From: Paralichthys olivaceus
Lineage: Eukaryota > Chordata > Actinopteri > Pleuronectiformes > Paralichthyidae
DNA: 64,000 nucleotides
NCBI RefSeq assembly: GCF_024713975.1
Contig: NC_091114.1
Span: 7,164,001-7,228,000, forward strand
Direction: 5' to 3'
Part shown: one piece after another, positions 10,930 through 64,000 of the stretch
Layout of the letters: every line of letters begins with the position of its first letter
How positions within the stretch are numbered: the first letter of the stretch is position 1
The notes under the pieces: generated by a model
Seen by the model: only the letters and a program-made list of their open reading frames with translations
What the model was told of the DNA's origin: nothing
The model's database searches: none
Position numbers and translations under genes: made by a program

Positions 10930-11039
10930 TGATAGTCCTCAGTATGAAGCAACCAGCACTGAGGGGTGTCTCTGTAGGCTAAGGTACAGACCTGGGATTT
11001 ATTTTTAAGAACCATCATCTAACTGAGAACTTTGGAGCA
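10930..11039 (+). other. Likely 5' untranslated exon of the sulfotransferase
   Basis: A GAGCAAG|GTGAGT donor at 11039/11040 is followed by a pyrimidine-rich acceptor near 11314, upstream of the start codon exon. The exon's 5' limit is a guess. Confidence 0.4.
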
Positions 11040-11373
11040 AGGTGAGTGATGAGATGATTGATTATGTCGGATTCAATTTAGGTTACAACAAATCTACAGT
11101 ACAGGGACATCTAAATATTGCTTTTTGATTTGTTTGGAATTAAAAAATTTGATCGGTTATTTAATTTGAAGAGCACTGAGACAAAATAATAAAATGTGGC
11201 TTATAATTATGTGGACTTTTGAATTATTTAAAAAAAGATTTATAGAAGTTAATTAGAAAATTAAATAGATGATAATGGTTCTTACTCTGATTCATTCATG
11301 TTTATTTTTTTAGGTTTGTTCAGTTGCTGTATTTTCATTGTTTCTGGTTCATCAGTGTGGGCTGACAGAATAA

Positions 11374-13051
11374 ATGGAATCATTCAGAGGATGCCTGCAG
11401 CTCCTTGGATTTCTTGGATCATTTTTTCTCATCATGTCCTTTTACAGATGGGACATGAACCAGCAAAACAGAGGTAAACTGTGTGTGTGTTAGTTTCTCA
11501 CTGTTCCTGCCGCATCCTGCTCTTGGTTTAAAATGGATTTGCTTCATTCTATTCATTGTTTGCATTTTGTGCTCCACTGCCTATGAAATGCTATTAGTAC
11601 ATGGACTGGATATGTGACCTCACTTCTGATTACTTTTGGATTATCATGTATTATGTTTGATGTAACACAGTTCATTTCTTTACCTGACTGGGGCTTTGAC
11701 CAAGAAAGATGTTTGCCATTTGGCTTTGGCCTCTTATCTCTTTGAGTCAAAATTCCATCCCAAAGCAGAATTATTTTAGCACTGAACACTTTGGACGACT
11801 GGATGTATCTTCTGCTTCGTCTTATCACAGCAGAGAGGATGCATAACTTACAGGAAGTGAGAAAACAGCTGCTAAAAGAAACCTGTGGTCGTGACAAAGA
11901 GGCCTTTTCCGAGAGGAAAGTCAGTCTCGAAGAGATGAGTGAGAATGAGATGAATAACCTCATTGTGGATGACAAGCATGGCATCATCTATTGTTACATT
12001 CCTAAGGTGATACAAACGTGAACACACAGCACACGAGATCGTTCAAGAACATACTTTCTGGTTACCTTAATGCCCAGCGGGCTGTATACTCTGCCTTGTT
12101 CTTATCTACAGATTGCATGCACCAACTGGAAGAGGGTGATGTTTGTACTGAACCAGAGCGAGCCATATCCTGACCCTATGTCCCTATCTGGTGACCTGGT
12201 TCATAGCCCTGACAAGTTCACCCTTCTAAACAGCTTCCCAAGAGTAGAGATGAAGGTGAGTCCATACCGTGACCTCAGAAGTGTCCTTAAACTTACAAAC
12301 CAAAAGTTTCAAAAGTTTGTCTCACTGTGAGTTGATTCAGTTTCAACACAGTAAGTATGACATAGTGTTCATGTGTATTTTATTTTGATGACAACAGGCA
12401 AAGTTGAAGCACTACACCAAGTTCCTTTTTGTACGGGACCCGTTTGTCCGTCTCATCTCCGCCTACCGAGACAAATTCCAGAAATACAACGAGTATTTCT
12501 ACGACAACTTTGCCCGAGACATCCTGCGTCTCTACGACAACCAGTCTAATCCACCACAGACGGCGGCCGAGGCGTCAGCATCAGGCGTGCGCATCTCATT
12601 TCACAACTTTATTCAATACCTGCTGGACCCAAAGACAGAGAAGGAACTGCCCTTTGAACCTCACTGGAGGCAGATGCACCGTCTTTGCCACCCCTGCCAC
12701 ATACAGTAAGGACATTTTTAGCAGCAGGGTGAATGCTACAAAGATCCTGTCCTCTGTGTTGTTTGTGGAAATCTACATGAAGGTTGATACTGGTTGGTTT
12801 TTTGTCTCAGGTATGATTTCATTGGCCATCAAGAGACTCTACAGGAGGAGGCTGAACAGCTACTGAACATCTTGAAGCTGCAGAACGACATTAAGTTCCC
12901 TCCTTCCTATGACAACATTACACCTCAGGAGTCTGTGTCGGACTTTTTCAGAACAGTACCTCTAGTGGAAAGGAGGAAGCTGTACAAGCTCTATGAGACT
13001 GACTTTAGGCTGTTTGGCTACAGAAAACCAAATGAATTGCTTGATGGTTGA
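11374..13051 (+). CDS. chst12-like: Carbohydrate (chondroitin 4-O) sulfotransferase, CHST12-like
   Basis: Exons 11374-11473, 11831-12006, 12112-12255, 12398-12705 and 12811-13051 join in frame to 322 residues. All introns are GT-AG. The protein is a type II Golgi membrane enzyme: cytoplasmic residues 1-7, membrane anchor about 8-24, short stem, then the sulfotransferase domain. The 5'-phosphosulfate loop is IPKIACTNWKR (residues 90-100, split by an intron after K92). The 3'-phosphate loop is FVRDPFVRLISAYR (151-164). CHPCHI and the C-terminal LYKLYETDFRLFGY are family hallmarks. From memory, FVRDPFVRLISA, FIQYLLDP and the ending match CHST12 better than CHST11 or CHST13. The family transfers sulfate from PAPS to O-4 of GalNAc in chondroitin/dermatan. 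Odd points: a very short stem (human CHST12 is about 414 residues) and four coding introns, whereas human CHST12 is coded in one exon. It may therefore be a separate paralogue. Confidence 0.93.
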
Positions 13052-13600
13052 GATTAAGTCATGATGACTTAACTTGTCTCTATAAAAAACGTTCCCCACT
13101 CAGCCAACAATAGATTGTTACTTGAACAGAAAACTATTTAAAGAGCTGGCTTTGTCATCTAAAAGAATTCAAAGCACTGCAGCTGCATCATGGCACTGGA
13201 CGTGCAATAATTGATCTTTATATTCAGTCTATGTTTTACACCCTTTATACGTGTGACTAACTTCACTTGTTTGGTTAATCGCTCTGACACACTTTTGACT
13301 TGGGTGCTGTTAATCAGTTAAAGTTCTGTAGTGTTGCATGTACATGTCAGTTATTATTAATACAGGTAGAAGCTACTATTTAGAGCTGATGTTAAAATTG
13401 GTTCATTTATATTGGTTAATAACTGAGCAAGTTATTACTCAGTTAATAACTCAGCAAGTTTCCAAGTTTTTCTGACTTGAGGCAAGTGGATCTACTTCTA
13501 ATTTTTTATTTCTACATATGTATATCTTTATTTCTTTAGCCTAACTTGATTTTTATATTGCTATGTTTATACCTGCTTTTGCTCTTTCACCTCTTTCTCA

Positions 13601-13668
13601 GGGGCTCTGTAACATTTGAATTTCCCAACGGGGATTAATAAAGTACTTCTGATTCTGATTCTGAATTC
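13601..13668 (+). repeat. Probable LINE 3' tail, also supplying the sulfotransferase poly(A) signal
   Basis: The sequence AATTTCCCAACGGGGATTAA, then AATAAA (13637-13642) and three GATTCT units, matches the tail style of fish non-LTR retrotransposons. It is the first good AATAAA after the sulfotransferase stop, so that gene's 3' end may be provided by the insertion. Confidence 0.5.
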
Positions 13669-14820
13669 ATCCCCCTCCTCTGGACCACATCTAGCTCCTC
13701 CATCATGTCTGTATGAAGGGACACATCTCATAGCAGTGCAGTGACAGCTCAGAATGGACATATGTAGCTCAATAGCATTAGCTTGAATGAATTAGACCAA
13801 TGACTTACAAGTTGTAGGCTGCAGGGACACATGTGGACAACTTCACCAAGGAGTTCCGCAGCAGCACTTCCACATATCCACGAAGAGAGACCATTGAGAG
13901 CTGCGTCCATTTCTCCAGTCTCTGTTGTACACTGGTGGCTTTTAAGCTAAAAATAAAAAACAATGACGATAAAAACCGTCATTCTCAAAACTCCGCAAAA
14001 ATGTCGAGGGCACAAACTCGCGGTGTGAGAGGCAGGTTCCTCTCAGGCTTAGTTAAACTTATCCGTCACTGAGTTTAACTTAGTTTAGAGCTGTGCTGGT
14101 TAAAGTTAGTGCTCAGGTGACACCTGTCATATCACTCCGCCAATCTCCATCCAGGAAGCTGTGTTCTGTTTGTCAACAGGATTCTGTAAAAACTACGCAA
14201 CTGATGAAATGAGCTGTTGTGGAGGGGCGAGTCACGACCAAAGGAAGATGTCTCAGAATAATACAAGGATCTTGGTGAAACATGAAACAGGCATGTTTAA
14301 GAGACTGTTAGAGAAATGTGCACAAGATCCTGGTGAATTTAAATGTGGTTAAATTAAATATTTTTAATATGATGCATAAGGTGCATCATATTATAAAGTC
14401 CAAGTCTAAATTTAGAGCACATCACAGTAAGAGTGTATACAGTGTGTAAAATGAACAAGTTCGCCAGGTTCTGTGCAAAGAATGTACCTGCAGCTGTAAA
14501 ACTCACTCGTAAAATATCTGAGAACACATTATAGCATTTTCCCCATTTCCAGCCTCTATGATAAACTCTCACTTAAGATAAGGGAACTAATCCTAAATTT
14601 AAAAACTCAGTATGTGAATGGATTCTGCAGACATAACCCATGTTTCTGTTTTAAAAGGTAAATGTTCACTCATGGGCGCAGAAAATATTACACACTTTTG
14701 AATAGATAATCACACAGATACAGGGGGAAGAATTCAGTTTTGCTCGGTCCAAAAGAAGCACACCACACAGTTAGTTTGAAATCTCGATGGGATCAGAATG
14801 CGAACAGTGATACCAGGTAA
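13669..14820. other. Convergent intergenic region between chst12-like and sema4f
   Basis: No gene is supported. 13760-14360 has the look of an old interspersed repeat (short broken frames, higher CpG) but I cannot name it. Confidence 0.4.
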
Positions 14821-15621
14821 AACTTTTTTGACTTTATTATAAAACAACAGGACAAAAAAAACCAATACATTTTTACTGTGAAATCCACACTCACAAAGCA
14901 AGGTGATTGTGGCTCAGTGTCTGTTTTGCAGATTAATTCCACATCCTCGTGAAAATCATTTGCCTTCTGATTAACAGTGAAGGTGAACAGTGAAACATCT
15001 GGGCAGTTGTAGACTTTCTTGCTGATAGGTGAACTTGAACCTATCATTCACTTGACCTCTGTGGCAGTTTAGGCAGGAACAGCCCCGTCATGGTTCTTTA
15101 GTCTCTGACAGTGACATCTCTTTGTCTGTGACTCAGCAGTCCTTTGGTGCCTTTGGACCATCAAGGGTTTTGAGTGGTGTAAGAAATACAGAGAGGTGCT
15201 GAAAGATGCCACGTGCACTCTTTTGCGGTGCCATTACGAGAAGAGGACGAGTGCGAACGACAACAGACATTAAGGAGAAAGACAATATGGCTTTTGGTCA
15301 CACGTGGACGTTTGGTCTTTGATTCACTGTGACATCTGAAATGCGCAGTGTCACGTTTACTGTCCACAGCTTATATTTACAGTTTTATTTTTTTACATCT
15401 GATACATTTATGTAGCTGTGACAGTCCATCCCAACACCCGCAGTTCTGTCTATACGTCTCTCATACTCACATAATGTCCTCACGTCTCTGTAGTCTCTCT
15501 TCGTGCCACAGCTCCCTTTCAAAGGCATTTGGCAGTAGCCATTTTGCATCCCTCCCAGCAGTGCTCAGTTTATTTGGAGGAAGCAAGAATGGTGCAATTA
15601 TTCATATTTTCTATCACTTTG
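14821..15621 (-). other. Likely sema4f 3' untranslated region
   Basis: On the minus strand after the TGA stop, AATAAA signals lie at 15569-15574, 15384-15389 and 14833-14838. The last precedes the end of the sequence I would assign to the transcript. The actual cleavage site is not determinable here. Confidence 0.45.
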
Positions 15622-58642
<43,021 letters not shown>

Positions 58643-59380
58643 GTCCTGGTCCGGCGGTGGAGGTGGAGATTCGTCCGATCTGATTTCAATACCAAAGTCC
58701 CGGACTGGTGGGTCTCAGCGATGCATCCTGATCCTTGGCTCTACGGGTTTCTCCAAGAAGATAGAGGCAGATAAGTTGCAGTGGCTGTTTCTAAATGCAG
58801 CAAATGCTTTTTAAATATCTTTAATCTGTTTCTCAGTCACTCTTTTCCTGGAGCTGCAGTCTGCACAAAGCGCACCGACGCGCATGCATCCGCTCCGAGT
58901 CTCGTATTATCCTCTACAGAAAGGCGACAAGCTGAACAGCAGGAAGTTCATTATTACAGTGAGACTCTCGGTACATTCAACCCAAACTGCGAGTCAAAGT
59001 GTTGGAAGAGTGGAGTCCTCTGGTGCAGGAATAAACGTCCCGGTGTCCTGGGTTAGAATAAGCCTGGCTCTCCACGCTCTGTGCCCCGGTGTCGCTGACT
59101 CTGTCCCGCCGGTATCAACAAACCTCCGCCCGCTTACACCACTTTAAAACCATCCAGGAAAATTAAAGCGAAGTAAGTGTGAAAAAAAAATCACGTTCAA
59201 ATCCGCGTAAAAACAAAAACAGGGAGCGCGCGCTGGTGCACGGTCGCTCGGTGATACGGAGGTTGACGGATGTGCGAGCGCGAGCGCGGACCGAGTGCAA
59301 GACAAGCGTCTCTCGCGGCCCCGCCTTCCGGAAAACAAGCAGCGCGAGAGGACAACAGGTAAGAGGATGACGTCAAGAGG
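58643..59380 (-). promoter_or_regulatory. sema4f 5' UTR and CpG-rich promoter
   Basis: Upstream of the start codon at 58642, CpG density rises from about 58850 and peaks at 59220-59350 (GCGCGCGC, CGAGCGCGAGCGCG). On the minus strand a palindromic CRE, TGACGTCA (59375-59368), is followed by an ETS-type CCGGAAG and a GC box, GGCGGGGCC (59325-59317). There is no TATA box, as expected of a CpG promoter. Start sites are probably around 59200-59300, and the 5' UTR could be unspliced from there to the ATG. Confidence 0.7.
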
Positions 59381-59635
59381 GACAGGTGCTGTAAAAGAAC
59401 ACTGTGAGTTTTTTTTTTTTTTGCGTGGGTCATTAGAGTAGCTTTGTATTTCATGTGTGGTAATGATCGGCAGTGTGATCATTAAGTGTGATGATATCCT
59501 GTTAAACTTCCTGTTGTGTTGCACAATGAGATACAAGCATTTAGTGGTTAAATAAATGAATAAAAAAATGAATAAAAAAAAGACTGTTTCATCATTTACT
59601 CTGAAATGCTTTACCCAATGTTGTTATCCAAGAGA

Positions 59636-60035
59636 CTACATGACCGGTCTTTTATTAGTGGTGAAATCATAGGCTGGAGCAATACAAAGATGGACAGCAG
59701 TTTAAGCTAAATTGGTGGATGGGATATGGAGCAAACTAAAAAGTCAAAGTACACGTTAAATACATTTTTAAGTGGTTTCTTTCATTTTAGGCAGTTCTTA
59801 TCACACTGATGTATGTCTAAGTGTTCATGTGCCAAAGTCTGAAACATAACAATTGACAGATTCATGATCGGTCGATCACATGTATCGATGGGACCTTGTT
59901 CTTTCGCCTGATCACCAAGGTGCAAGCTCTAGGTCCAAATGCACAAGATGGCAGTGTGGATACAGGATATTTTGGCTTATTCTGGATAATGGGAGGAAGG
60001 GGAGAATCGCTGTCCATCTTTATATACAGTTTATG
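59636..60035 (+). repeat. Dispersed repeat, 'ACAGTCTATGG' family, longer copy
   Basis: Shares TTTCTTTCATTTTAGGCAGT, GGATATTTTGGCTTATT, GGGAGGAAGGGGAGA and CTTTATATACAGTTTATG with the copy at 45230-45540. It also holds a central part (CACACTGATGTATGTCTAAG, CACATGTATCGATGGGAC) missing there. Confidence 0.65.
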
Positions 60036-62063
60036 ATATGATATGACTTAATTTAATGTATTTCCATCCATCCTGCCTGTAGGTCTGTTTCACATAATTA
60101 AACTATTTTCACTCAAAGTAGCCTGCTTAAAGTTTTACTTTTAATCAGTGTTCTCTTTCTCCCCCTTTTTATTCTGTGTTATAGCATTCTTATCCATCTG
60201 TAAGTCATCTCACATAGTGGTTTAGGGGGTTGGGGTAGGTGGCGTGTGGGGCTGATGGGAAAAGGGGGGGGTGGGCTTCCAAAGTAAAGATGATTAAACA
60301 GTAGATGTGAGGTCAACGGTCTCTCGGCCTTAACCACACTAACAACTCACAGAGAGCTTGTTTTCCGCCATGTGCCGTTAATTTATCTTTACTATTTCTT
60401 CTTCAGTGCCTCAATAACATAAATAAACACAAACATAATTCCCGGTGATGACACACTGTTATCTAAAAAAACCATTTAGAAATTGCTCCATCCTGTTACG
60501 CAACTTTTTTTTTTTTTCACAGCTGCACAGCAGCATCATAAAAAATGTAGGAAAAATGTACACCCTCTTTCCCACTTCCTCCCTCTCTTTCTCCCAGGAG
60601 CAGAGTGGTATGGCTGGCAGTGCTAACCGGCCAATTTCACGGGGCGGGGGTGCAGACATGTACCCGAACCCGTGGACAAAAGGGAGGGGTCACAGAGGAG
60701 CTTGGATTAAAGGATTTGGTAGATGAAGAGGGGGAAGGAGTAGAACGGGGGTCAGAGGTGAGGGAGCGATGATAAAGAAAAAGCCAAATAGAGCCAAGAA
60801 GTGAGTGGCGCCATTTCTAATCGAGCCCGATTAAGCTCACACTGTGCGTGTCTCATCTTTACGAGGCCAATGACTTTTGAATGATGAAACATCACTCACA
60901 ATCACAATAGATGTCTTCATTCATTTGTGATGGCTGCTGCGGCGGTTGGAGCTATCTGCGCTTTAGCAAAACCCCACCCTCCCTTCACCCATGACTTCTG
61001 GGTGGTGAGAACATATATCAATGTCAGGGTGGAGGTCCAGATCCACGTCTGGGTCAGGCATTGTTTAGTCCAGCTGAAGTCCATGTGGGATTAAACTAAT
61101 TAGAATGATATTTACACTCAGACTCTGAGGATTGGTAGAATTTTTTTTTTTATGTTTTGGCTGCTGCCCCCTTTTGGACAGGTGAAGCAAGTACTAAAAC
61201 CGGGGATTTCTAATCCAGACAATACTGCAAAGAAGAATAGGGCATTGGGGGGAGTCAACCAGAATCTTTTTTCTTCCGGATGTCAGGCGGCAGAAGACAG
61301 AGCGAGATGCACAGACACGTTCAGATTGATGAAAGCCTTCAAACCACTCCACACACACACACACACAGGTTCAAATTGATGCACAAAATTTACATAAATT
61401 GGCTGTTCAGACTGGCATAGATTAACCACAACCACCAACCAGCGAGGAGCATGGCCTTAACGGGATTGCCATGGCTGCTTATCTGTCACCGCACATTAAT
61501 ATTCAGACCCTGATGTAAGGAGGCTGCAATCCGTGACCCTGCACTCCTTCGGTTAATGTTTGGTTTCAGTGTGCGTGCCTGTTTATGCATCGTCACAAGT
61601 CTGTGAGTGTACAGTATATGTGCGCACGCTTGCATATACAGTATGTTTGTGTGGCAGACAAAACCAAAGTCTGGGTTAAGCCAAAAGGTTTTGCAAGTGT
61701 GTCTAACAGTTGGAGACCATTGAAGCTGAGGGGGAATTTAATGGTTGAGGAGCATGACAGAAAAGAAAACCAGACAGAGACAGAGAGAGCTGGAGAGAGA
61801 CTGACAAGCCATCTCCTCCAGCAAATGTAATTATATGGCTGGGAATCGGTGAGTGGGTTGCTCCTTGATCAGCTCTAGGCCACACACAAACATGCGTGTG
61901 ACATTGACCTTGTTCTACATCAGAGCATCACAGGAGGACTTTATCCAGAAATATGAAAATATTATTTATTGTAAAGTCTGCCTTTGTATTAAATTAAGCA
62001 AATCTGTGACTGATCTATTTGTTGGTAAGGTAATTAATGCTGTCATGCTTTTTAATTCAGTTT

Positions 62064-62088
62064 CTGTGTGTGTGTGTGTGTGTGTGTC
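62064..62088. repeat. (GT)12 microsatellite
   Basis: Uninterrupted GT run. Confidence 0.93.
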
Positions 62089-62949
62089 AGAGAGGAGGGG
62101 GCCACAAATCGTAGGGAGATTGTGCTCTGAAGAGCAGTGGGTCTGCATGCACTCACGCACATAAAAACACTAATTTAGTTAACAGCTTTCATTTCCCTAA
62201 TTACACCCAAGATGTAGTGTACCCTCTATCTTTTGTCTCTCCCTCTCTCTCTGCCCCCATGTCCCTTCCACCTCCCATGATGCATCTGCCCACATTTTCT
62301 GCTCCCTCCTACTGTCTGTCTAAATGTATCAAAAGAGCTGTCAACCTAAAGGTTAGAATAAAAACACATAGCAGATTCCTGTGTGCTATATGTGTGTTTG
62401 ACCTACAATGACTAAACAGATTAAAAGGTAAGCTTGGAATCAATCCCCTCCCTGTGTGATACACACCACTTGTTTTTGTATTGCTGCTGGCTTGTTCCCA
62501 TCTGATTTACCCCAACAATCCCTCACCTCTGCTGAGGAGGAATTGGAACAAACAGCCCGAAACCTTTTCCGCTTATCCCCAACTATGGATTCTGCTGGAG
62601 ATGTAAAGGATTCTGGCAAAGGACCTGAACTCTTGTGCTGAGCCCAGGTACAATTGAACATTCGGATCAACACTCAAGTTAAAGCATTTAATTTGCTTAA
62701 TTCCACCCTAACGATCCACGAATGTGTGTGTTTGTCGAGGCAATTAAAGATAAACTAACTGTAATCTGCCACAAGCAAGTTGATAAAGTCAGTGATATAA
62801 GATTTTAAAAGAGGATTATAAGCACATAAAATTAGTGAATCCATAATATTTTATATATGTGTAAACAAACGATGGAACATCAGTGGCTGAGTTTGAGTGC
62901 CTAATTAGCAACTTTCACATAACCACATTCTGACAGAGACATGTTTTGG

Positions 62950-63065
62950 GATGAGCGAGCTGAGAGCTAAGAAGATGAAACTTCATTCAGAAGGGGAATT
63001 TGTGAAGGAGCGTTGCTGCGGAGGAGGAGCAGCTATAGAATCACACAAATTGTTCCCAAGTGTCA
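62950..63065. repeat. Dispersed repeat, copy 2 (pair with 21549-21650)
   Basis: Same ordered blocks as 21549-21650. The family is not named. Confidence 0.65.
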
Positions 63066-63424
63066 GTTTGGAACGGTCACATATTCATTTTTGTCAGAAC
63101 CAAGAGGCAGAACAAACGGCAAAGCAGGCATAGATGACGGTGAATTTAACTGGAATGAAACTCAGTAAAAGAAAGCTGAGGCTCAACAGTTCCCTTATGA
63201 AACACCCAGATATCCATTTGGATCTGCACCAAGTTGATAAACTCACTGATACCATTGATAAATATTTACACATAGCTCTGCCATATCTCTCAATGTTAAA
63301 GAAAGTGAAAATAAATTCCTAGCTCTGCATTCTTCTTTGTCCCATACTACATCCTTCCACCGAGTTGATAATCTGTCAACTATTTCCAGTTATACTGCTA
63401 ACACACCAGTGCTGCAGAGACATA

Positions 63425-63550
63425 GACACAGGGAGGCAGGGATAACTGAACTCAGGTGAAAACAATCCCAGGAGCAGGAACCAGGACAAAGACAGGAAGT
63501 AAAGTATGAGAAATATGTCAGAAACTTCAAAGCAAAACAGGAAATGACCC
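63425..63550. repeat. Repeat-like stretch resembling 3390-3545
   Basis: Both places contain GGAGGCAGGGAT, a GGAAGTAAA word and AAACAGGAAATGA in the same order within about 150 bp. Confidence 0.4.
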
Positions 63551-63618
63551 AAGTCCATAACTTAGTTCAGAAAATGCTTCATGCAAAAAATCTGAAGTCT
63601 GGATTTCTACAAAACAGA

Positions 63619-63690
63619 GGGGATGTAGCTCAGTGGTAGAGCGCATGCTTTGCATGTATGAGGTCCTGGGTTCAATCCCCAGCATCTCCA
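63619..63690 (+). tRNA. tRNA-Ala (anticodon UGC)
   Basis: A 72-nt cloverleaf. Acceptor stem GGGGATG pairs with CATCTCC (one G-U), discriminator A. D arm is GCTC/GAGC. Anticodon stem CATGC/GTATG holds loop TTTGCAT, anticodon TGC, reading GCA codons. The T arm is CTGGG TTCAATC CCCAG. A-box TAGCTCAGTGGT and B-box GGTTCAATCCC are intact. CCA is not encoded, as in eukaryotes. No T4 terminator lies within the first 20 nt downstream. Confidence 0.97.
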
Positions 63691-63848
63691 CTTCTATTCT
63701 ACAATAGTATCAGATTAATGAACACTATGGTTCAATGTTACATATTTGCAAAGGAGTGGTGTCACAATCTAATCATTTATGGGTAATTTCTCATCTGTTA
63801 CTCAACACCAGCTCATACGTTTTAACAGGAAAACAATACTTAATCAGA

Positions 63849-63920
63849 GGGGATGTAGCTCAGTGGTAGAGCGTGTGCTTCGCATGTATGAGGTTCTGGG
63901 TTCAATCCCCAGCATCTCCA
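63849..63920 (+). tRNA. tRNA-Ala (anticodon CGC)
   Basis: Near-identical to the gene 230 bp upstream, with four differences. Anticodon loop TTCGCAT gives anticodon CGC, reading GCG codons. Anticodon stem TGTGC/GTATG uses three G-U pairs, so it is weaker. Acceptor, D and T arms and both internal promoter boxes are intact. The downstream T run is only TT, with TTTT about 40 nt away. Confidence 0.95.
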
Positions 63921-64000
63921 TAATTCTTAAAAGATCAAAGTGGGATGCCTAACAAAATATTTTCTAATTCAAAATAAGGATCAATTTCATCTAAACTTAT

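Larger units (their letters stand above)
59381..63618. other. Intergenic region upstream of sema4f
   Basis: No gene is supported. Apart from listed repeats, 60780-60970 and 61430-61560 are compositionally unlike their flanks and low in simple repeats. They could be conserved non-coding DNA, which cannot be told from one sequence. Confidence 0.5.

Noticed and set aside
11553..11987. Minus-strand 144-codon frame over the sulfotransferase
   Set aside because: Antisense to coding exon 2, with no family resemblance and no splice structure.
60445..60726. 93-codon frame with an acceptor-like site near 60598
   Set aside because: No partner exon, no domain and low-complexity ends. Not enough to call an exon.

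Overview
This is vertebrate nuclear DNA. GT-AG introns, long (CA)n/(GT)n tracts, CpG-poor intergenic DNA, dispersed repeats of a kind I associate with percomorph fish, and a semaphorin and a Golgi sulfotransferase with clear vertebrate relatives all point to a teleost. Species cannot be told from the sequence alone.

Layout. (1) 1-8973 is a very young tandem duplication. Copy B (4544-8973) carries an intact multi-exon gene for a small secreted, mostly helical protein of 138 or 165 residues that I do not recognise. Copy A (1-2648) is the same locus with its signal-peptide exon and flanking DNA deleted (1761 bp replaced by 20 bp) and 14 codons lost from the last exon. A long foldback element and a short inverted-repeat element lie at or next to the breakpoints. 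(2) 8974-13700 holds a five-coding-exon carbohydrate sulfotransferase most like CHST12 (11374-13051, +). A decayed copy of one of its exons, with the adjoining intron start, lies upstream (10384-10552). (3) 15622-58642 on the minus strand is a complete semaphorin 4F gene, which I reconstructed as 15 coding exons and 856 residues. Its first intron is about 34.5 kb and extremely rich in dinucleotide repeats. The CpG-rich promoter is at 58643-59380. (4) 59381-63618 is intergenic with several dispersed repeats. (5) 63619-63920 holds two alanine tRNA genes with different anticodons (UGC and CGC).

The sulfotransferase and sema4f converge tail to tail with about 2.5 kb between their stop codons. No shared pathway is evident: one makes sulfated glycosaminoglycan in the Golgi and the other is a transmembrane guidance ligand. 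The most unusual item is the duplicated unknown secreted gene. The copies are almost identical outside exons, yet all three coding substitutions change amino acids. Second is a compact promoter-like cluster (ZNF143-type site, palindromic CRE, GC box) deep in sema4f intron 1 that no known exon explains.
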